Below, one piece after another: positions 1 to 8,772 of a stretch of 64,000 bases of DNA. The notes under the pieces are model-generated. The model saw nothing but the letters and a program-made list of their open reading frames with translations, ran no database searches and was not told the origin of the DNA. This stretch comes from DASSJM01 sp036280655 (lineage in GTDB: Bacteria > Actinomycetota > UBA4738 > HRBIN12), in contig DASUQI010000041.1 of NCBI GenBank assembly GCA_036280655.1, positions 62,001 through 126,000 of the forward strand, written 5' to 3'. Every line of letters begins with the position of its first letter. Positions within the stretch are counted from its first letter, which is position 1. A program made the translations under genes and the position numbers.

Positions 1-727
1 AGACGGCGGCCTTCGCCGATTCCTCCGCGCGCTCCTCGCCGGATGCGAGCCCGATGCCCATGAGGGCGGATCCCGCGCCGGTCATCACGGTCTTCACGTC
101 GGCGAAGTCCAGGTTGATCAGCCCGGGCGTGGTGATCAGGGAGGTGATGCCGTCGACGCCCTGATACAGGACCTGGTCGGCGATCCGGAACGCGTCGACG
201 ATCGGCGTCGTGGGATCGGAGACCTGGAGCAACCGGTCGTTGGGGACCACGATCAGCGTGTCGACAGCCTTCTTCAGCTCGCTGATCCCGAGGTCCGCCT
301 GCGTCGCGCGCATCCGCCCCTCGAATCCGAACGGCCTCGTGACGACGCCGATCGTGAGCGCGCCGATGTCGCGGGCGATCTCGGCAACGATGGGTGCGCC
401 GCCCGTGCCGGTGCCCCCGCCCTCTCCGGCGGTGATGAACACCATGTCCGCGCCCTTGAGGATCTCCTCGATCTCGTCTCGATGCTCCTCGACCGCGCGC
501 CGGCCGATCTCGGGGTCCGAGCCGGCGCCGAGGCCCCGGGTTGTCTGCCGTCCGATGTCGAGCTTCACCTCGGCGTCGGACATCAGGAGGGTCTGCGCGT
601 CGGTGTTGACCGCGATGAACTCGACGCCTCGCAGTCCACCCTCGACCATCCGGTTCACGGCGTTGACGCCGCCCCCGCCGATGCCGACCACCTTGATCAC
701 GGCGAGGTAGTTCTGAGGAGAATCCAT
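1..727 (-). CDS. ftsZ: Cell division GTPase FtsZ (partial, 3' end outside window)
   Basis: Tubulin-like GTPase that polymerises into the cytokinetic Z ring. Only the first 242 codons are present; the gene runs off the left edge. Read from ATG at 727, the GIGGGGVNAVNRM loop (residues 15-27), the NTDAQ segment and the GTP-binding signature GGGTGTG (103-109) are intact. A GTG one codon earlier (730) is possible, but GGAGG sits 8 bases before the ATG, so ATG is preferred. It closes the dcw gene run. Unlike the tightly overlapped upstream genes it follows a 217-base gap after ftsQ, so a separate promoter is likely. Confidence 0.97.
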   Translation of the reverse strand, partial: MDSPQNYLAVIKVVGIGGGGVNAVNRMVEGGLRGVEFIAVNTDAQTLLMSDAEVKLDIGRQTTRGLGAGSDPEIGRRAVEEHRDEIEEILKGADMVFITAGEGGGTGTGGAPIVAEIARDIGALTIGVVTRPFGFEGRMRATQADLGISELKKAVDTLIVVPNDRLLQVSDPTTPIVDAFRIADQVLYQGVDGITSLITTPGLINLDFADVKTVMTGAGSALMGIGLASGEERAEESAKAAV

Positions 728-793
728 CACTGCGACCTCCGCTCCCCGGGTGCCTTCCCCCGGTCTACCTGGGAAAACGCCGTCTCCATCTTG

Positions 794-817
794 CCAACAC
801 TGAACCTCAACTGCAAC
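794..817 (-). promoter_or_regulatory. Six-base-period repeat in the ftsZ leader
   Basis: On the minus strand the sequence reads GTTGCA-GTTGAG-GTTCAG-TGTTGG, four consecutive hexamers each carrying GTT, about 70-90 bases before the ftsZ start. It lies in the only AT-richer patch of the 217-base ftsQ-ftsZ gap. A TATAAC hexamer (824-829, minus strand) is just upstream and could be a -10 element, but no convincing -35 accompanies it. A binding site for an activator or repressor of ftsZ is an inference. MerR-type control of ftsZ (FtsR) is known in Corynebacterium, but I cannot show that this is its site. Confidence 0.35.
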
Positions 818-944
818 GTGATTGTTATATCTACTTCACGTCGAGCGACCGACGCTACTATCAACCGCCCAGGTCCGTCAATAGTCGTGTGCACGCACGT
901 TGACGTCGCGCGTGACAACGCGTCGAGATGAACCTGAGGGTCGT

Positions 945-1691
945 TCAGGGCGCCAGGATCGCCGCCGGCGCCCGTGGCGTCGTCACGGTCAACCGGAGGA
1001 TGCGCTCCCCCTGCTCGTGCGCCCACGCGAGCATCCGCCTGATGGCCCGGGCCTTCTCCTGGAACTCCGACGGTGTCCCGAAGCGCACGAGCAACCCGTC
1101 CTCGAGCCGGATCTCGAGGGTCCCGTCCAGCCGCACGAGCACCCGGTCGATCCGGTCGCGGAGGCCGGGTGCCATCGCGCCGAGCGCCCGCGCCGCGCCC
1201 ACCGGACCCGGCGCCGGCCCGTCGACCGAGCCGCTCGCAGGGAGACGGATCAGGGGGATCGCCGGGTCGCGCTCGGCGGTACCGAGCGACGTGCCGTCCC
1301 CCGCCATCAGCGAGCTGCGGAGGCCGTCGGTCGCCACCGCGACCGACGTGCGCTCGGTCACGCTGATCCGCACCGTCGAGGGAAACTCTCCAACGACCTC
1401 CGCCCGGGCGATCCACGGCTCCGCCTCGAGTCGTCGCTCGGCCGCGGCCTCGTCGAGCCACAGGACGTTGGTGCCGGGGGAGATCCCCGCCAGTTGCACG
1501 ATCCTCGCGTCGGGGACGTGCGCTCCACCTCGGACGAGGATGTCGCGGACGGCGAACAACGGCGTGCGCGAGACGCCGATCCCGGCCGCCACGAGAAGCA
1601 CGAGGGCGCCGGCCGCGACGATCCACGCGCGGCGACCCGTCAGCCTGGGGATCGGCTCAGCGCGGAGCGAGATCGAGATCGCCAAGGACAT
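945..1691 (-). CDS. ftsQ: Cell division protein FtsQ/DivIB
   Basis: Bitopic divisome protein that scaffolds FtsB/FtsL and regulates septal synthesis. The 248-residue product has a short basic cytoplasmic tail, one membrane segment (about residues 23-42), then an extracytoplasmic POTRA domain beginning FAVRDILVRGGAHV and a FtsQ domain ending near LRLTV. Length and architecture fit the family. It sits between murB and ftsZ as expected. The ATG at 1691 overlaps the end of murB by 35 bases, so a slightly later start is possible, but none is better supported. Confidence 0.9.
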   Translation of the reverse strand: MSLAISISLRAEPIPRLTGRRAWIVAAGALVLLVAAGIGVSRTPLFAVRDILVRGGAHVPDARIVQLAGISPGTNVLWLDEAAAERRLEAEPWIARAEVVGEFPSTVRISVTERTSVAVATDGLRSSLMAGDGTSLGTAERDPAIPLIRLPASGSVDGPAPGPVGAARALGAMAPGLRDRIDRVLVRLDGTLEIRLEDGLLVRFGTPSEFQEKARAIRRMLAWAHEQGERILRLTVTTPRAPAAILAP

Positions 1692-2610
1692 GCACCTCCG
1701 GTTCGAGTCGGACGCCGGTCCGGCCCGCGACGCGGTCCGAGACCTCGCGGATCAGGGTCACGACGTCGGCCGCGCGCGTGCCCTCGGCCGCGATGACGAA
1801 GTTCGCGTGCTTCGTGGAGACCGACGCGCCCCCGACGGAGAGCCCCTTGGCGCCCGCCTCCTCGATCAGTCGCGCGGCGTGATCGCCCGCCGGGTTCCTG
1901 AAGACGCTGCCGCAGTTCGGCTCCGCGAGGGGCTGCGTCAGGCGGCGCCACTCCCGGGCCTCCTGCATACGCGCGCGGATCCCCGTCGGGTCGCCCGGGC
2001 GCAGGACGACGTTCGCGGCGACCACGACTCCGTCCTCGGGGAGGCTCGAACGCCGATAGCGGAAGCCCGCGTCGCCCGCGAGGACGTGCTCGGCGACGCC
2101 GGCCCGGAGCCGGAACACGTCCACGCTCTCGACCACGTCGGCGACCTCCGCCCCGTGCGCGCCGGCGTTCATCTTCACGGCGCCGCCGAGCGAGGCGGGG
2201 ATCGCTACGCCGAACTCGAGCCCGGACAGCTCGTGGGTGAGCGCGACGCCGGCGAGCGCCGGCAGCGGCATCGACCCGCCGGCGGTGAGGCGGCCCCCCG
2301 CGCGGGCCGACCACCGGTACCCCTTCCCGAGCCGCAGGACCAGACCCGGGAACCCCTCGTCGGCGACGAGCACGTTCGATCCCTTGCCGAGGATCGCGAC
2401 GGGGATCTCTGCCTCGCGAACGGCCTCGGAGGCGGCCACGAGGTCGGGCTCGCCCTCGGGTTCGAGGAACAGCGCCGCTGGGCCGCCGATCCGGAACGTC
2501 GTGAGCGGCGCCAGCACGAACCTCGTCCGCAGGCGGTCCCCGCACGCCGCGCGCAGGATCGTCTCGGCACGCCGGATCGCGTCGCCCGAGGCGGCCGTCG
2601 ACCCGCTCAC
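1657..2610 (-). CDS. murB: UDP-N-acetylenolpyruvoylglucosamine reductase MurB
   Basis: FAD-dependent enzyme that reduces UDP-GlcNAc-enolpyruvate to UDP-MurNAc with NADPH, in the cytoplasm. The 317-residue product shows TTFRIGG, the FAD-binding GKGSNVLVAD and GLEFGVAIPASLGGAVKMNAGAHG segments, the catalytic PNCGSVFRNP region and a C-terminal SxKHANFVI block: the short type I form. The frame stays open upstream into murC, but GTG at 2610 overlaps the murC stop as GTGA and matches the other junctions in this operon, so this start was chosen. Confidence 0.95.
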   Translation of the reverse strand: MSGSTAASGDAIRRAETILRAACGDRLRTRFVLAPLTTFRIGGPAALFLEPEGEPDLVAASEAVREAEIPVAILGKGSNVLVADEGFPGLVLRLGKGYRWSARAGGRLTAGGSMPLPALAGVALTHELSGLEFGVAIPASLGGAVKMNAGAHGAEVADVVESVDVFRLRAGVAEHVLAGDAGFRYRRSSLPEDGVVVAANVVLRPGDPTGIRARMQEAREWRRLTQPLAEPNCGSVFRNPAGDHAARLIEEAGAKGLSVGGASVSTKHANFVIAAEGTRAADVVTLIREVSDRVAGRTGVRLEPEVHVLGDLDLAPR

Positions 2611-4028
2611 CGCGACTCCCCGATCCGCTCGAGCGCCGCGTCGCCGAGCATCCAGACGTCGCCGCATCCCATCGTGATCACGAGATCGCCCCCGCGGACC
2701 TCCCGCTCGAGGAACGTCAAGACGTCGTTCCGGTGTGGAAGGTAGACGACGCGCGTGTCCGAACCCGCGTCGGCGATCCCCTCGACGACGAGCTTGCCGG
2801 TGACGCCGGGGATCGGGTCCTGCGCCGCCCCGTACACGTCCGTCACGACGATCACGTCGGCCTCGACGAGACTGTGCCCCAGCTCGCGCCACATCGCCTG
2901 CGTCCGCGAGTACCGGTGCGGCTGGAAGACGGCGATCAGCCGGTCGGGATCGGTTCTCCTCGCGACGTCGAGCGTCACCGCGAGTTCGGTGGGCACGTGG
3001 CCGTAGTCGTCGTAGAACGCCGCGCCGCGGACCGAGCCGCGATGCTCGAACCGGCGATGGACGCCCGCGTACCCTCCGAGCGCCTCGACCGCGGTGTCCG
3101 CCGGGACACCGACCAGCCCCGCCACGGCCACGGCGGCGGTCCCGTTCAGCAGGTTGTGGGCGCCGTCCACCGCGAGGCGGAGGTCATGGGTCACCCCGTC
3201 GACGACGATCGACCCGCGCGCGCCCCCGGGGCCGACCGAGGAGACCGTGAGCGCGACGTCCGCCCCCTCCGAGACGCCGTATGACGTCGTCGGCGAGCCC
3301 GAAGCCTTCACCGCCCGGATCGCCCCCGGGTCGTCGAACGCGACGACGACGTGACCGCACCGATCGGCGAACGCCGTGAACGCCGCCTCGATCTCCTCGA
3401 CCCCGCCGGGATAGAAGTCGACGTGGTCGACCTCGACGTTCGTCACGACGCCGATCGCCGGGCTGCCGAGCAGGAACGAGCCGTCGCTCTCATCGGCCTC
3501 GGACACGAACAGCTCGCCCTCGCCGGCGTGCGCCCCGCTCCCGCTCTCGTTCGGATCTCCGCCGATCACGTACGTCGGGTCCAGGCCGGCGCGGTCCAGG
3601 ACGAGCGCGATCATCGTGGTCGTCGTCGTCTTCCCGTGCGTCCCGGCCACGGCGATCTCCCGGCGGTCGGCCGCGGACGCCGCGAGTGCCTGCGCGCGCG
3701 CCCACACGTCGAGCCCGCGGCGGCGAGCCTCCGCGAGCTCGACGTTCTCGGCCCGGATCGCGCTGGAGATCACGACGGCGTCGGGGTCGCCGAGACGATG
3801 CGCGTCGTGGCCGACCCACACCGTCGCGCCTGCGCTCCGCAGCTCGTCGAGACCGGCGGAGTCCTTGAGGTCCGAGCCGCTCACGTCGATGCCGCGGGCG
3901 AGGAACAGCTTCGCGAGGTTCCGCATCCCCGCCCCCCCGATCCCGATCATGTGCACCGCGCGGACCCCGGCCAGGACGGGGACCTCGAGCGTCGGGATCG
4001 TGCCCTCGCGGGGGACGTACGAGCTCAC
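2607..4028 (-). CDS. murC: UDP-N-acetylmuramate--L-alanine ligase MurC
   Basis: ATP-dependent Mur ligase adding the first stem-peptide residue to UDP-MurNAc. The 473-residue product has the N-terminal nucleotide fold (VHMIGIGGAGMRNLAKL), the ATP-binding P-loop GTHGKTTTTTM, the central EADESDGSFL motif typical of MurC, and a C-terminal ligase domain with DDYGHVPTEL and FQPHRYSRT. Starts at GTG 4028, overlapping the murG stop as GTGA. Length is normal for the family. Confidence 0.96.
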   Translation of the reverse strand: MSSYVPREGTIPTLEVPVLAGVRAVHMIGIGGAGMRNLAKLFLARGIDVSGSDLKDSAGLDELRSAGATVWVGHDAHRLGDPDAVVISSAIRAENVELAEARRRGLDVWARAQALAASAADRREIAVAGTHGKTTTTTMIALVLDRAGLDPTYVIGGDPNESGSGAHAGEGELFVSEADESDGSFLLGSPAIGVVTNVEVDHVDFYPGGVEEIEAAFTAFADRCGHVVVAFDDPGAIRAVKASGSPTTSYGVSEGADVALTVSSVGPGGARGSIVVDGVTHDLRLAVDGAHNLLNGTAAVAVAGLVGVPADTAVEALGGYAGVHRRFEHRGSVRGAAFYDDYGHVPTELAVTLDVARRTDPDRLIAVFQPHRYSRTQAMWRELGHSLVEADVIVVTDVYGAAQDPIPGVTGKLVVEGIADAGSDTRVVYLPHRNDVLTFLEREVRGGDLVITMGCGDVWMLGDAALERIGESR

Positions 4029-5128
4029 GTCGTCCCCCCCGCCTCGAGCACGACGTCGGCGAGGACCTCGGCGGCGTCCGGCCTGGCCCAGGCCCGGGCG
4101 CGATCCCCCATCTCGCGGAGTCGGTCGCCGTCGTCGAGGAGGCGTTCGATCCGGTCGGCGAGCACCGCCCCGTCGAGTTCGTCGTCGAGCAGCATCGTCG
4201 CGGCGCCCGACCGCTGGAGCGCACGGGCGTTGGCCTCCTGGTGGCGGCCGGTCGCGTACGGGTACGGGATCAGCAGGGACGGGATGCCGCAGACGGCGAT
4301 CTCGGCCACGGTGGTGGCGCCGGCGCGCGCGACGACGACTTCGGCGATCGCGTAGGCGAGCTCCATGCGATCGAGGAAGCCTCGCACCCGAACTTCAACC
4401 GGGCCGCCGGACGGCAGCGCGGCGCGCACGCCCGCCTCGTGGGCCCTCCCCGTGAGGATCAGCATCTGCAGGTCGTCCCGGTCGAGGCGACCGATCGCCT
4501 CGGCGACCGAACGGTTCACGTGCAGCGCGCCCTGACTGCCCCCGAACACCACGACGGTCCGCCGGTCCTCGTCGAGATCGAGCTCGGCGACCGCCTCCTT
4601 CCGCAACGGCTCGCGATCGTTCGCGACGGCGAGGATCTGGTCACGGACCGGGTTTCCGGTGACGACCGTGCGCGTCCGCCGCGGGAACGCCCGCCGGGCG
4701 TCGGCGAACGCGAGGGCAACCACGCGCGCCGCTCGCGCGAGCGTGCGGTTCGCGAGCCCGGGGACCGCGTTCTGCTCGTGCAGCACCAGCGGCCGCCGGG
4801 CCCGGAGGGCGGCGAGCGCCACCGGGACGCTCACATACCCGCCCATCCCGACGACCACGTCGGACCACTCGGCGAGCGGTCGGCTCGTCCCCACCGAGCG
4901 GACCGCGGTCACCGGCGCCTTGAGCGCCTTGAGCGAGACCTTGCGTTCGAGCGGGCTCGCGGGCACCGCGTCGAACGCGAACCCCGCCTCGGGCACGAGC
5001 CGTGCCTCCTGACCCGTCGCGGTCCCCGCGAACCGGACGTCATGGCCGGTGGCCTCGAGCCGCCGCGCGAGCGCGAGCGAGGGGAAGACGTGCCCCGCGG
5101 TGCCGCCTCCGGCGACCAGGACCTTCAT
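4025..5128 (-). CDS. murG: UDP-GlcNAc transferase MurG (lipid II synthesis)
   Basis: Peripheral membrane glycosyltransferase (GT28) that converts lipid I to lipid II. The 367-residue product begins MKVLVAGGGTAGHVFPSLAL, the diagnostic N-terminal glycine-rich loop. It continues with HEQNAVPGLANR, VFGGSQGALHVN and the UDP-GlcNAc pocket RAGATTVAEI, then PYPYATGRHQEANA. The ATG at 5128 overlaps the ftsW stop as ATGA. The frame is open far upstream, but that part is the shadow of ftsW. Confidence 0.96.
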   Translation of the reverse strand: MKVLVAGGGTAGHVFPSLALARRLEATGHDVRFAGTATGQEARLVPEAGFAFDAVPASPLERKVSLKALKAPVTAVRSVGTSRPLAEWSDVVVGMGGYVSVPVALAALRARRPLVLHEQNAVPGLANRTLARAARVVALAFADARRAFPRRTRTVVTGNPVRDQILAVANDREPLRKEAVAELDLDEDRRTVVVFGGSQGALHVNRSVAEAIGRLDRDDLQMLILTGRAHEAGVRAALPSGGPVEVRVRGFLDRMELAYAIAEVVVARAGATTVAEIAVCGIPSLLIPYPYATGRHQEANARALQRSGAATMLLDDELDGAVLADRIERLLDDGDRLREMGDRARAWARPDAAEVLADVVLEAGGTT

Positions 5129-6375
5129 CGCGCTCCCCCGGCATCCCTCGCACCCGCCCTGGCCCGTCGGGTCGCCGCGGGTCCCGACCCGACGCGGGAC
5201 GGCGCGCGGGCGATGCTGACGAGCACGCCGACGGCGGCGAGCGACACGACCAGCGAGGAACCACCGTACGAGAGGAACGGGAGCGGCACGCCGGTCACGG
5301 GGAGCAGGCCGGTCACCGCGCCGAGGTTCACGAGCGTCTGCAGGCCGAACCACGCGACGATCCCCGACGCGAGCAGGCGGCCGAAGACGTCGGTGGTGCG
5401 CGTCGCGATCACGATCCCCGCATACAGGAGCGAGCCGAACGCGAGCAGTACCGCGATCTCGCCCAACAACCCGAGCTCCTCCCCGAGGATCGAGAAGATG
5501 AAGTCCGTGTGGGCGTTCGGGACGTACTCCCACTTCTGGCGGGACGCGCCGAGCCCGACCCCGGTGAAGCCGCCGGACCCGAGCGCAATCAGCGACTGGA
5601 TCAGCTGATACCCGGTGCTCTGGGCGTCTTCCCACGGATGGAGGAAGGACAGGAAGCGCACACGGCGGTAGTCCGCGCTCATGATGAGCCCGGCCCCGAT
5701 CACCGCGCCCGCGATGCCGGCGATCGTGAGGTACCGCATCCGCACGCCCGCCGCGAACAGCGCGAGGAACACGGTGCCCGAGATGATTACCGTGGTGCCG
5801 AGGTCCGGCTGCAGCATCACGAGGCCGCAGACGATCGCCGCCACCGGCAGCAGGGGCATCGCGAGGTGGCCGAGGTCGTCGAGCTTGCCCCACTTGCGCG
5901 TGACCACCGCGGCCGTGAAAACCACGAGCGTGAACTTCGCGAGCTCCGAGGGCTGTACGGTCACCGGCCCGACCCGGAACCAACGCGACGACCCGTACGC
6001 CTCGATGCCCGACGACGGGTGCAGGACGACGACGAGCATGCCCAGGGTGAGGAGCAGCAGCGGGAGGGCGAGCCGCTTCCAGGCCTCGTACCGCATCCGC
6101 GACGTCACCACGAGGGCGAGGACGCCGATCACGGCGTACACGGCCTGGCGCTGCACGAACATGAAGCTGTCGCCGTAGTCGGCGAACGCCGACACCGAGC
6201 TCGCGGACAGCACCATCACCAGCCCGGTCGCCACGAGGAACGCGGTGGACCCGAGCAGCAGCGTCACGATCCGCCGCGAGCGCGCGTCGGCGCGGGCGCG
6301 GGCGTTCCGCCGTTCGGTCGGACGGACCAGCCGCAGGTGGCGCGGCCGCGGGGAAGCGGCTCCGACGGAGCTCAC
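5125..6375 (-). CDS. ftsW: SEDS glycosyltransferase FtsW
   Basis: Septal peptidoglycan polymerase of the SEDS family, partner of the class B PBP encoded by ftsI. The 416-residue product has a basic N-terminal tail and about ten membrane segments. Conserved blocks include PSELAKF, QPDLGTT, HTDFIFSILGEELG and the C-terminal LPFLSYGGSS. GTG 6375 overlaps the murD stop as GTGA and gives a normal length. The C-terminus is a short Arg/Ala-rich cytoplasmic tail. Confidence 0.95.
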   Translation of the reverse strand: MSSVGAASPRPRHLRLVRPTERRNARARADARSRRIVTLLLGSTAFLVATGLVMVLSASSVSAFADYGDSFMFVQRQAVYAVIGVLALVVTSRMRYEAWKRLALPLLLLTLGMLVVVLHPSSGIEAYGSSRWFRVGPVTVQPSELAKFTLVVFTAAVVTRKWGKLDDLGHLAMPLLPVAAIVCGLVMLQPDLGTTVIISGTVFLALFAAGVRMRYLTIAGIAGAVIGAGLIMSADYRRVRFLSFLHPWEDAQSTGYQLIQSLIALGSGGFTGVGLGASRQKWEYVPNAHTDFIFSILGEELGLLGEIAVLLAFGSLLYAGIVIATRTTDVFGRLLASGIVAWFGLQTLVNLGAVTGLLPVTGVPLPFLSYGGSSLVVSLAAVGVLVSIARAPSRVGSGPAATRRARAGARDAGGAR

Positions 6376-7703
6376 GCCTTCGCGTCCTCCTTCTCGATCG
6401 CTCGGGCGGCCGCCGCGAAGCGTTCGCCGCGTTCGGCGTAGTCGCGGAACATGTCCCAGCTCGCGCACGCGGGGGCAAGGAGCACCGTGCCGTCGCTCGG
6501 CGCCGCGTCGAACGCGAGACGCGTGGCCTCCTCGATCGACGCGGCGTCGCGGACGGGAACCTTCCCGTCGAAGACCGCGTGGATCGCCCCGGCCGCAGCC
6601 CCGATCGCGACGACGCCGGCGAGCGCGGACGCGAGCGAACCGAGCGGCGAGAGGTCCACACCCTTGGCGTCGCCGCCCGCGATCAGCACGATCCCCTCGA
6701 GGACCCCGGCCGCGGTCACGGCGGCGTGCGGGTTCGTCGCCTTTGAGTTGTCCACGAAACGGACGCCGTCGACCTCCGCGACCACCTCGCCGCGATGCGG
6801 TTCGACGCGGTAGGAGCGCAGGCCCTCCGCGATCGCCGCGTCGTCCACGCCGAACGCGTGCGCGGCCACGGCGGCGGCGGCCGCGTCGGCGAGGACCGCG
6901 GGCTCGTCGGTCGGCGGCCCGAGGCGCGCGTCGCTCCATCCCGCCACGACCGACCCGCCCTCCATTCCCACGTCGTCGCCACCCGGCTCGAACGCGCCGA
7001 ACCACCGCACGTCGCACTCGGCCCTCCGGGACACCGGCGCGGCGAGCGCGTCGTCGTGGTTCCCGACGTGCACGTCCGGACCCGATTGGTTCGCGAAGAT
7101 CCTCGCCTTCGCCTCCGCGTACCTCTCGAACGAGCCGTGCCAGTCGAGATGATCCTCGGCGAGGTTCAGCAACACCGACACGCGGGGATGGAACGACTCC
7201 TGGGTCGCGAGCTGGAAGGACGAGGCCTCGACCACCAGCGCGTCGTGGTCCTCCCGCGCGGTCGCCGGGAACGGCCGACCGATGTTGCCGCACGCGACCG
7301 CGTCGATCCCCGACGCCACGAGGCACGCAGTGAGCATGCCGGTCGTCGTCGTCTTGCCGTTCGTGCCCGTCACCGCGAGGAGCGGGGCGTGCGCGAGCCT
7401 CGCGCCGAGCTCGAGCTCGCCCCACACGGGGAGCCTCCGCTCGGCGGCCCATGCGAGGACGGGCGAGCCGGGCGTGACTCCGGGGCTCACGACGACCAGC
7501 GTCGCCCCGTCCAGGTGTTCGGGACGGTGGCCGCCCGCGAGCACCTCGACGCCCCCGATGCCCTCGAGCGGCCCCGGTGGCGTCGCGTCGCGCGCCTCAG
7601 TGACCCGCACGGCCGCGCCCTCCGAGGCGAGGACCCGGGCCGCGGATGCGCCGGCGACCCCGAGCCCGACGACGACTGCCGTCTCGCCGTCGAACGCGCC
7701 CAT
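6372..7703 (-). CDS. murD: UDP-N-acetylmuramoylalanine--D-glutamate ligase MurD
   Basis: Mur ligase adding D-glutamate to UDP-MurNAc-L-Ala. The 443-residue product shows an N-terminal VVVGLGVAGASAARVL fold, the P-loop VTGTNGKTTTTGML, the NLAEDHLDWH motif and a C-terminal block VDNSKATNPHA followed by LIAGGDAKGVDLS, all typical of MurD. ATG 7703 lies 19 bases after the mraY stop with GAGG upstream. A GTG at 7739 would add 12 residues and overlap mraY, and is considered less likely. Confidence 0.94.
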   Translation of the reverse strand: MGAFDGETAVVVGLGVAGASAARVLASEGAAVRVTEARDATPPGPLEGIGGVEVLAGGHRPEHLDGATLVVVSPGVTPGSPVLAWAAERRLPVWGELELGARLAHAPLLAVTGTNGKTTTTGMLTACLVASGIDAVACGNIGRPFPATAREDHDALVVEASSFQLATQESFHPRVSVLLNLAEDHLDWHGSFERYAEAKARIFANQSGPDVHVGNHDDALAAPVSRRAECDVRWFGAFEPGGDDVGMEGGSVVAGWSDARLGPPTDEPAVLADAAAAAVAAHAFGVDDAAIAEGLRSYRVEPHRGEVVAEVDGVRFVDNSKATNPHAAVTAAGVLEGIVLIAGGDAKGVDLSPLGSLASALAGVVAIGAAAGAIHAVFDGKVPVRDAASIEEATRLAFDAAPSDGTVLLAPACASWDMFRDYAERGERFAAAARAIEKEDAKA

Positions 7704-7722
7704 CAGCAGTCGCCTCGCGGCG

Positions 7723-8772
7723 TCACCCGAGGCCTCCACGGGCGACGAAGTCCGTGTAGAACAGGCCGAGGCCGACGGCGACGCACAGGCCGGTCACGAT
7801 CCAGAACCGGACGATCACGGTGAATTCCGGCCACCCTGCAAGCTCGAAGTGGTGGTGGATCGGCGACATCCGGAAGACGCGGGTCCCGAAACCACGGAAC
7901 GCGATCACCTGCACGATGACCGACGTCGTCTCGATCACGAACAGGCCGCCGAGTACGACGAGGAGCAGCTGCGTGCTCGTCACGATCGCGAGCGCGCCCA
8001 TCAGGCCGCCGAGCGCGAGCGCGCCCGTGTCCCCCATGAAGATGCGCGCCGGCGCCGCGTTCCACCATAGGAACCCCGCGGTGGCGCCGACCGCGGCCCC
8101 GGCGACGATCGCGACGTCGAGGGCGGCGTTCAGGTCGATCGGATAGCAGGCCGGCGTCGGACCCTGCTCGCAGGTGTGACGGAACTGCCAGAACGCGATG
8201 AACACGTACGCGGACAGGACGAGGATCGAGGCGCCCGACGCGAGCCCGTCGAGCCCGTCGGTGAGGTTCACGGCGTTCGACGACGCGGCGAGGATCAGGA
8301 AGACCCACACGTAGAAGAAGATGCCGAGGTCGAGCCCGGTGGCGCGTACGAACGACAGCTCGGTCGGCACTCCCGCCCCGTTCACGGCGACGATCCCGAA
8401 GACCACCGCGACGATCGCCTGCCCGATCACTTTCCCGGTCTTCGACAGCCCGAGCGAGCGGCGGCGGCGGACCTTGATGTAGTCGTCGACGAACCCCAGC
8501 AGCGCGAGCAGGACCGTGGCGAGCATCACCGCGAGGCCCGCCGCGGTCACCGTGGTGAACACGATGCGCGTCACGACGTACGCGATGGCGATGCCGAGGA
8601 CGATGACGGTCCCGCCCATCGTCGGCGTCCCCATCTTCTCCAGGTGCGTGTGCGGCCCGTCCTCGCGGATCCGTTGGCCCCATCCCCACACGCGGAACAG
8701 CCGGATCGCGATCGGCGTGCCGAGCAACGTCACCGCCATCCCGACGGCGGCGGCAATCAGGATCTGTCTCAC
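7723..8772 (-). CDS. mraY: Phospho-MurNAc-pentapeptide translocase MraY
   Basis: Integral membrane transferase that attaches phospho-MurNAc-pentapeptide to undecaprenyl phosphate, giving lipid I. The 349-residue product has about ten membrane segments. Family motifs are GTPTMGGTVIVLG, LLGFVDDYIKV (catalytic aspartates), SNAVNLTDGLDGLASG, FMGDTGALALGG and the histidine-rich SPIHHHFEL loop. GTG 8772 overlaps the murF stop as GTGA. The open frame continues about 32 codons upstream but lacks MraY-like sequence there. Confidence 0.96.
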   Translation of the reverse strand: MRQILIAAAVGMAVTLLGTPIAIRLFRVWGWGQRIREDGPHTHLEKMGTPTMGGTVIVLGIAIAYVVTRIVFTTVTAAGLAVMLATVLLALLGFVDDYIKVRRRRSLGLSKTGKVIGQAIVAVVFGIVAVNGAGVPTELSFVRATGLDLGIFFYVWVFLILAASSNAVNLTDGLDGLASGASILVLSAYVFIAFWQFRHTCEQGPTPACYPIDLNAALDVAIVAGAAVGATAGFLWWNAAPARIFMGDTGALALGGLMGALAIVTSTQLLLVVLGGLFVIETTSVIVQVIAFRGFGTRVFRMSPIHHHFELAGWPEFTVIVRFWIVTGLCVAVGLGLFYTDFVARGGLG

